In this document: positions 63,921 through 64,000 of the stretch, one piece after another
How the letters are laid out: the number at the start of each line of letters is the position of its first letter
Numbering within the stretch: position 1 is the stretch's first letter
Assembly: GCA_019925105.1 (NCBI GenBank)
Contig: JAHGAU010000021.1
Coordinates: 62,001-126,000, forward strand
Direction: 5' to 3'
DNA from: Niebla homalea
Taxonomy: Eukaryota > Ascomycota > Lecanoromycetes > Lecanorales > Ramalinaceae
Length of the DNA stretch: 64,000 bases
Notes under the pieces: model-generated
Databases searched by the model: none
Seen by the model: the letters and a program-made list of their open reading frames with translations, nothing else
Told to the model about the DNA's origin: nothing
Program-made: the position numbers and the translations under genes

Positions 63921-64000
63921 ATATAAATTATTTAAAATTAAAATAAGCTTATAAAGTTTATCTTTAATAAATAAAAACTTATAAAACTTAATTTACATTA

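Larger units (their letters stand above)
59754..64000 (+). mobile_element. L4: LINE copy, plus strand, partial at the right edge
   Basis: The family head GATGGCGACGAACAACGGGA starts near 59763, and the boundary with R3 is placed near 59754 by comparison with R2. It is collinear with L2 through the ORF1-like region, endonuclease and reverse transcriptase, and runs off the window. Without the inserted solo LTR (178 bp plus 5) about 4064 bp are visible of an expected 5.8 kb. Minus-strand open frames at 60310-60519 and 60714-61025 are antisense artefacts of AT-rich DNA. Confidence 0.85.

Noticed and set aside
11590..64000. Mitochondrial DNA insertion or centromere as an explanation for the AT content
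   Set aside because: The block is made of identifiable nuclear transposons with target duplications and a CpA-directed mutation pattern. A centromeric role cannot be excluded but nothing in the sequence demonstrates it.

Overview
The window looks like a chromosome segment of a filamentous ascomycete (Pezizomycotina). The left 11.5 kb has balanced base composition and genes with short introns (46-65 nt, GT..AG, CTAAC-like branch sites). The remaining 52 kb is extremely AT-rich. It almost lacks CpA and TpG while keeping CpG, which is the footprint of repeat-induced point mutation (RIP). No intact host gene is visible in it.

Layout, left part. A partial fungal rhodopsin-like (seven-helix integral membrane) gene runs off the left edge on the minus strand (20-630). 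A full-length pleiotropic-drug-resistance ABC-G transporter follows on the minus strand (6444-2056, three exons, 1424 residues). Divergent from it are two tandem cytochrome P450 genes on the plus strand. The first (7318-9155, 573 residues) has the unusual oxygen-binding helix of the CYP7/CYP8 type. The second (9379-11131, 548 residues) resembles CYP59/StcS-type secondary-metabolism P450s. Two oxygenases beside an exporter suggest the edge of a secondary-metabolite cluster. No backbone synthase is in the window; it would have to lie to the left or have been lost at the repeat border.

Layout, right part. Target-site duplications let the AT-rich block be read as nested transposons. E1 (11528-20805) is a terminal-inverted-repeat element with an 8-bp duplication. 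It is split by LINE copy L1 (14167-20160), which itself carries a 164-bp solo LTR. A GC-normal island (20806-22640) follows. It includes a second copy of the sequence E1 jumped into, without the insertion. R1 (23336-32529) is a Ty3/gypsy element with 325-bp LTRs, carrying a 401-bp hAT-like MITE and a 1.2-kb TRIM-like element. R2 (32581-57493) is a large element with 250-bp LTRs, split by LINE L2 (38862-50463), which is split in turn by LINE L3 in the opposite orientation (43153-48952). Next come 1.7 kb of mixed small repeats (57499-59154), then a second R2-type element R3. R3's 5' LTR contains a solo LTR, and its interior is entered by LINE L4, which runs off the right edge.

Subtracting nested insertions gives three LINE copies of 5825, 5789 and 5800 bp. 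The 250-bp LTR family gives lengths of 250, 250, 250 and 249. This agreement supports the boundaries. The retroelement coding regions are dead: in LINE L2 and in the gypsy element the reverse-transcriptase catalytic Asp-Asp reads Asn-Asn, and zinc-knuckle Cys and His read Tyr, as RIP would produce. Most short inserts (<~400 bp) have escaped RIP and stand out as islands of normal composition.
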